From: an uncultured Eubacteriales bacterium
Lineage (GTDB): Bacteria > Bacillota > Clostridia > Oscillospirales > CAG-382
Length of the DNA: 6,242 nucleotides
Direction: 5' to 3'
Assembly: GCA_934444485.1 (NCBI GenBank)
Contig: CAKSCN010000144.1
Coordinates: 1 to 6,242 of the forward strand
Program-made: the position numbers and the translations under genes
Shown: positions 5,011 through 6,242 of the stretch, one piece after another
Layout of the letters: the number at the start of each line of letters is the position of its first letter
Numbering within the stretch: position 1 is the stretch's first letter
Notes under the pieces: generated by a model
The model's input: the letters and a program-made list of their open reading frames with translations, nothing else
Told to the model about the DNA's origin: nothing
Databases searched by the model: none

Positions 5011-6242
5011 ATGAGCGCGTGTCTTCTGCAAGGCGCAGGTCTCGGTGATAACGAAGGGCTTGTCGGGATATACCTTATGCAGATCGTCGTGGAGCGCAAG
5101 ACTGTAGTTGTAGCTTATTATATCAACGCTTCTTCGTGCCGTCGGTGCAGAGATGTCTTCAAGCTCTTTCGGAACGTCGCAGCATACGAGAGTCGTCGGA
5201 CGGGTGTTGTCAAGCCTTTTTACCGCCGCATTCATTCTCGCCGCAAGTCTCATTCCCGTTTCGGTGTTCTGATGCGGTTCTTCGTTGCCGACCGACCAGC
5301 AGATAACGCTCGGGCGGCTTCGGTCACGCTTAACAAGCATTTCAAGCTGTTCTATGCATTCCGGAGACGAATTGAAATACCTTGTCTCTGCAAAAACGAG
5401 TATTCCGAGGTCGTCGCAGGCGTCCATCGTTGCTTCATCCGCCATGTTGTGCGCACTCCTGTAGCTGTTCGCACCCATTTCACGTAAAAGCTCAAGTCTG
5501 TACCTTGCAACGCTTTTCGGAAGCACTATTCCCGTAAGACCATAGTCTCCGTGACAGCAAACGCCCTTGAGCTTTATGTTTCTGCCGTTGAGGAAGAACC
5601 CGTGATCTGCGTCAAAACGGAACTCACGGAAGCCGAAGCGCACCTTGTATTCATCGCAAAGCTCGCCGTCTTCGTATACGCTTGTTACAAGAGTGTACGT
5701 ATTCGGAGAATCTATATCCCAGATAAGAGGATTGCAGACAGACGTGCTGCTGTTCACTGCGACCTTGCCAAAAGTGCTGACTTCGGCGTCGCACTCTGCC
5801 GTAAACAGAACCTTGCCGTCTTTGCCGACCGCCTCGTGAACAATGTGAGCGTTCCTCGCAGTTTTGCTGTCGTTGCGGAGAGTCGTCTCGATGTTTACGT
5901 CCCAGCCTCCGTTTTCACACTTTACGGGATTTACGTACACGCCCCATGTGTCAACGCAGAGCTTGTCTGTTTTTACAAGATATACGTCTCTGTATATGCC
6001 GCCGCCCTGATACCACCACCCCTCGGGAATCGTGGGGATAATGCAGTGTACCGCAAGAACATTCTTCCTTGCACCGAAAAGAGCAGTGTCGGTTATGTCA
6101 ACCTCTATGGGCGTGTAGGCGGAGTGATTTCTCGCAAGAAGAACGCCGTTTAAGTAGATTTCACTCTCTATGGCTATACCCTCGAAGTAAAGGGTGAGCT
6201 TTTTGTCACGGTCGCTTTCGTCAAGAATGAACTCCTTTCTGT
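5008..6242 (-). CDS. GH2 glycosidase, N-terminal piece up to the premature stop (start outside window)
   Basis: This is the part a ribosome would make before the TAA. It contains the jelly-roll and sandwich domains and most of the TIM barrel, with acid/base Glu (codon 5281-5283, in SVGNEEPH) and nucleophile Glu (codon 5041-5043, in FVITETCA). It ends TRAH ten residues after the nucleophile. The last barrel strands are missing, so a folded active enzyme is unlikely. A GTG at 5938-5940 can look like a start but is internal: the frame stays open to 6242, and the upstream residues (for example WWYQGGGIYRDV) are typical GH2 sequence. The true start is beyond the right edge. Confidence 0.82.
   Translation of the reverse strand, partial: RKEFILDESDRDKKLTLYFEGIAIESEIYLNGVLLARNHSAYTPIEVDITDTALFGARKNVLAVHCIIPTIPEGWWYQGGGIYRDVYLVKTDKLCVDTWGVYVNPVKCENGGWDVNIETTLRNDSKTARNAHIVHEAVGKDGKVLFTAECDAEVSTFGKVAVNSSTSVCNPLIWDIDSPNTYTLVTSVYEDGELCDEYKVRFGFREFRFDADHGFFLNGRNIKLKGVCCHGDYGLTGIVLPKSVARYRLELLREMGANSYRSAHNMADEATMDACDDLGILVFAETRYFNSSPECIEQLEMLVKRDRSRPSVICWSVGNEEPHQNTETGMRLAARMNAAVKRLDNTRPTTLVCCDVPKELEDISAPTARRSVDIISYNYSLALHDDLHKVYPDKPFVITETCALQKTRAH

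Larger units (their letters stand above)
4174..6242 (-). pseudogene. Glycoside hydrolase family 2 (beta-galactosidase type), interrupted by one in-frame stop; N-terminus outside window
   Basis: Read as one unit, this minus-strand gene encodes 688 visible codons in a single frame, with exactly one internal stop at 5008-5010. GH2 enzymes hydrolyse terminal beta-galactosides, beta-glucuronides or beta-mannosides with retention. Domain order from the window edge, counting visible codons: sugar-binding jelly roll (about 13-90, with FLNG-like IYLNG and WWYQGGGIYRDV), immunoglobulin-like sandwich (about 97-215), TIM barrel (about 218-480), then a DUF4982-like domain (from about 505) and a C-terminal beta domain. 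The acid/base is E320 in GNE and the nucleophile E400 in ITET. The stop is codon 411, and barrel motif FVWAGIEHRGE falls after it at about 455-465. An estimated 60-80 N-terminal residues lie off the window, along with any signal peptide and promoter. Both halves are otherwise undamaged, which implies a recent nonsense mutation, a strain variant or a sequence error. The exact substrate cannot be assigned. Confidence 0.8.

Noticed and set aside
5938..5940. GTG as start of a 310-codon glycosidase
   Set aside because: The frame stays open upstream to the window edge and encodes conserved GH2 sequence, so this codon is an internal Val.
5551..6153. Plus-strand open frame of about 200 codons opposite the GH2 gene
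   Set aside because: The minus strand here encodes clear GH2 sugar-binding and sandwich domains; the plus reading has no motif or ribosome site.
1..6242. CRISPR array, insertion sequence, toxin-antitoxin or defence system
   Set aside because: No regularly spaced repeats, transposase motifs, terminal inverted repeats or small paired genes are seen; gaps between genes are all under 150 bases.

Overview
The window looks like chromosomal DNA from a Gram-positive Clostridia-type bacterium, plausibly a gut or rumen member of the Oscillospiraceae/Lachnospiraceae. This rests on a strong AGGAGG ribosome site, near-balanced base composition, U-tailed hairpin terminators, a Bacillus-type class II tRNA nucleotidyltransferase, and an exported protease whose C-terminal tail resembles that of many clostridial secreted proteins. 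The species cannot be fixed from sequence alone.

Layout. Positions 1-397 (+) hold the 3' half of a TIM-barrel sugar phosphate isomerase/epimerase, followed by a clear intrinsic terminator (416-452). A sigma-A-type promoter (464-492) then drives a complete second paralogue (544-1314), about half identical to the first. After a U-tract-less hairpin (1331-1363) come a tRNA nucleotidyltransferase (1397-2605) and, 18 nt further on, an exported subtilisin-like serine protease (2624-4093); these two are probably co-transcribed. A nested hairpin with T-runs on both sides (4101-4170) separates them from a convergent minus-strand glycoside hydrolase family 2 gene (4174 to beyond 6242). That gene is open in one frame over all visible codons except a single in-frame TAA (5008-5010), just after the catalytic nucleophile.

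How the genes fit together. The two isomerases and the GH2 enzyme suggest a carbohydrate-utilisation neighbourhood, in which oligosaccharides are cleaved and unusual sugars isomerised. No transporter or regulator is visible to name the sugar. The tRNA enzyme is housekeeping and the protease an exported enzyme. No intergenic gap exceeds 300 bases. No RNA gene, insertion sequence, CRISPR array or defence system is seen. The most noteworthy points are the nonsense-interrupted GH2 gene, the cysteine-rich protease with its unassigned flanking regions, and the nested bidirectional terminator; none amounts to a clearly new system.
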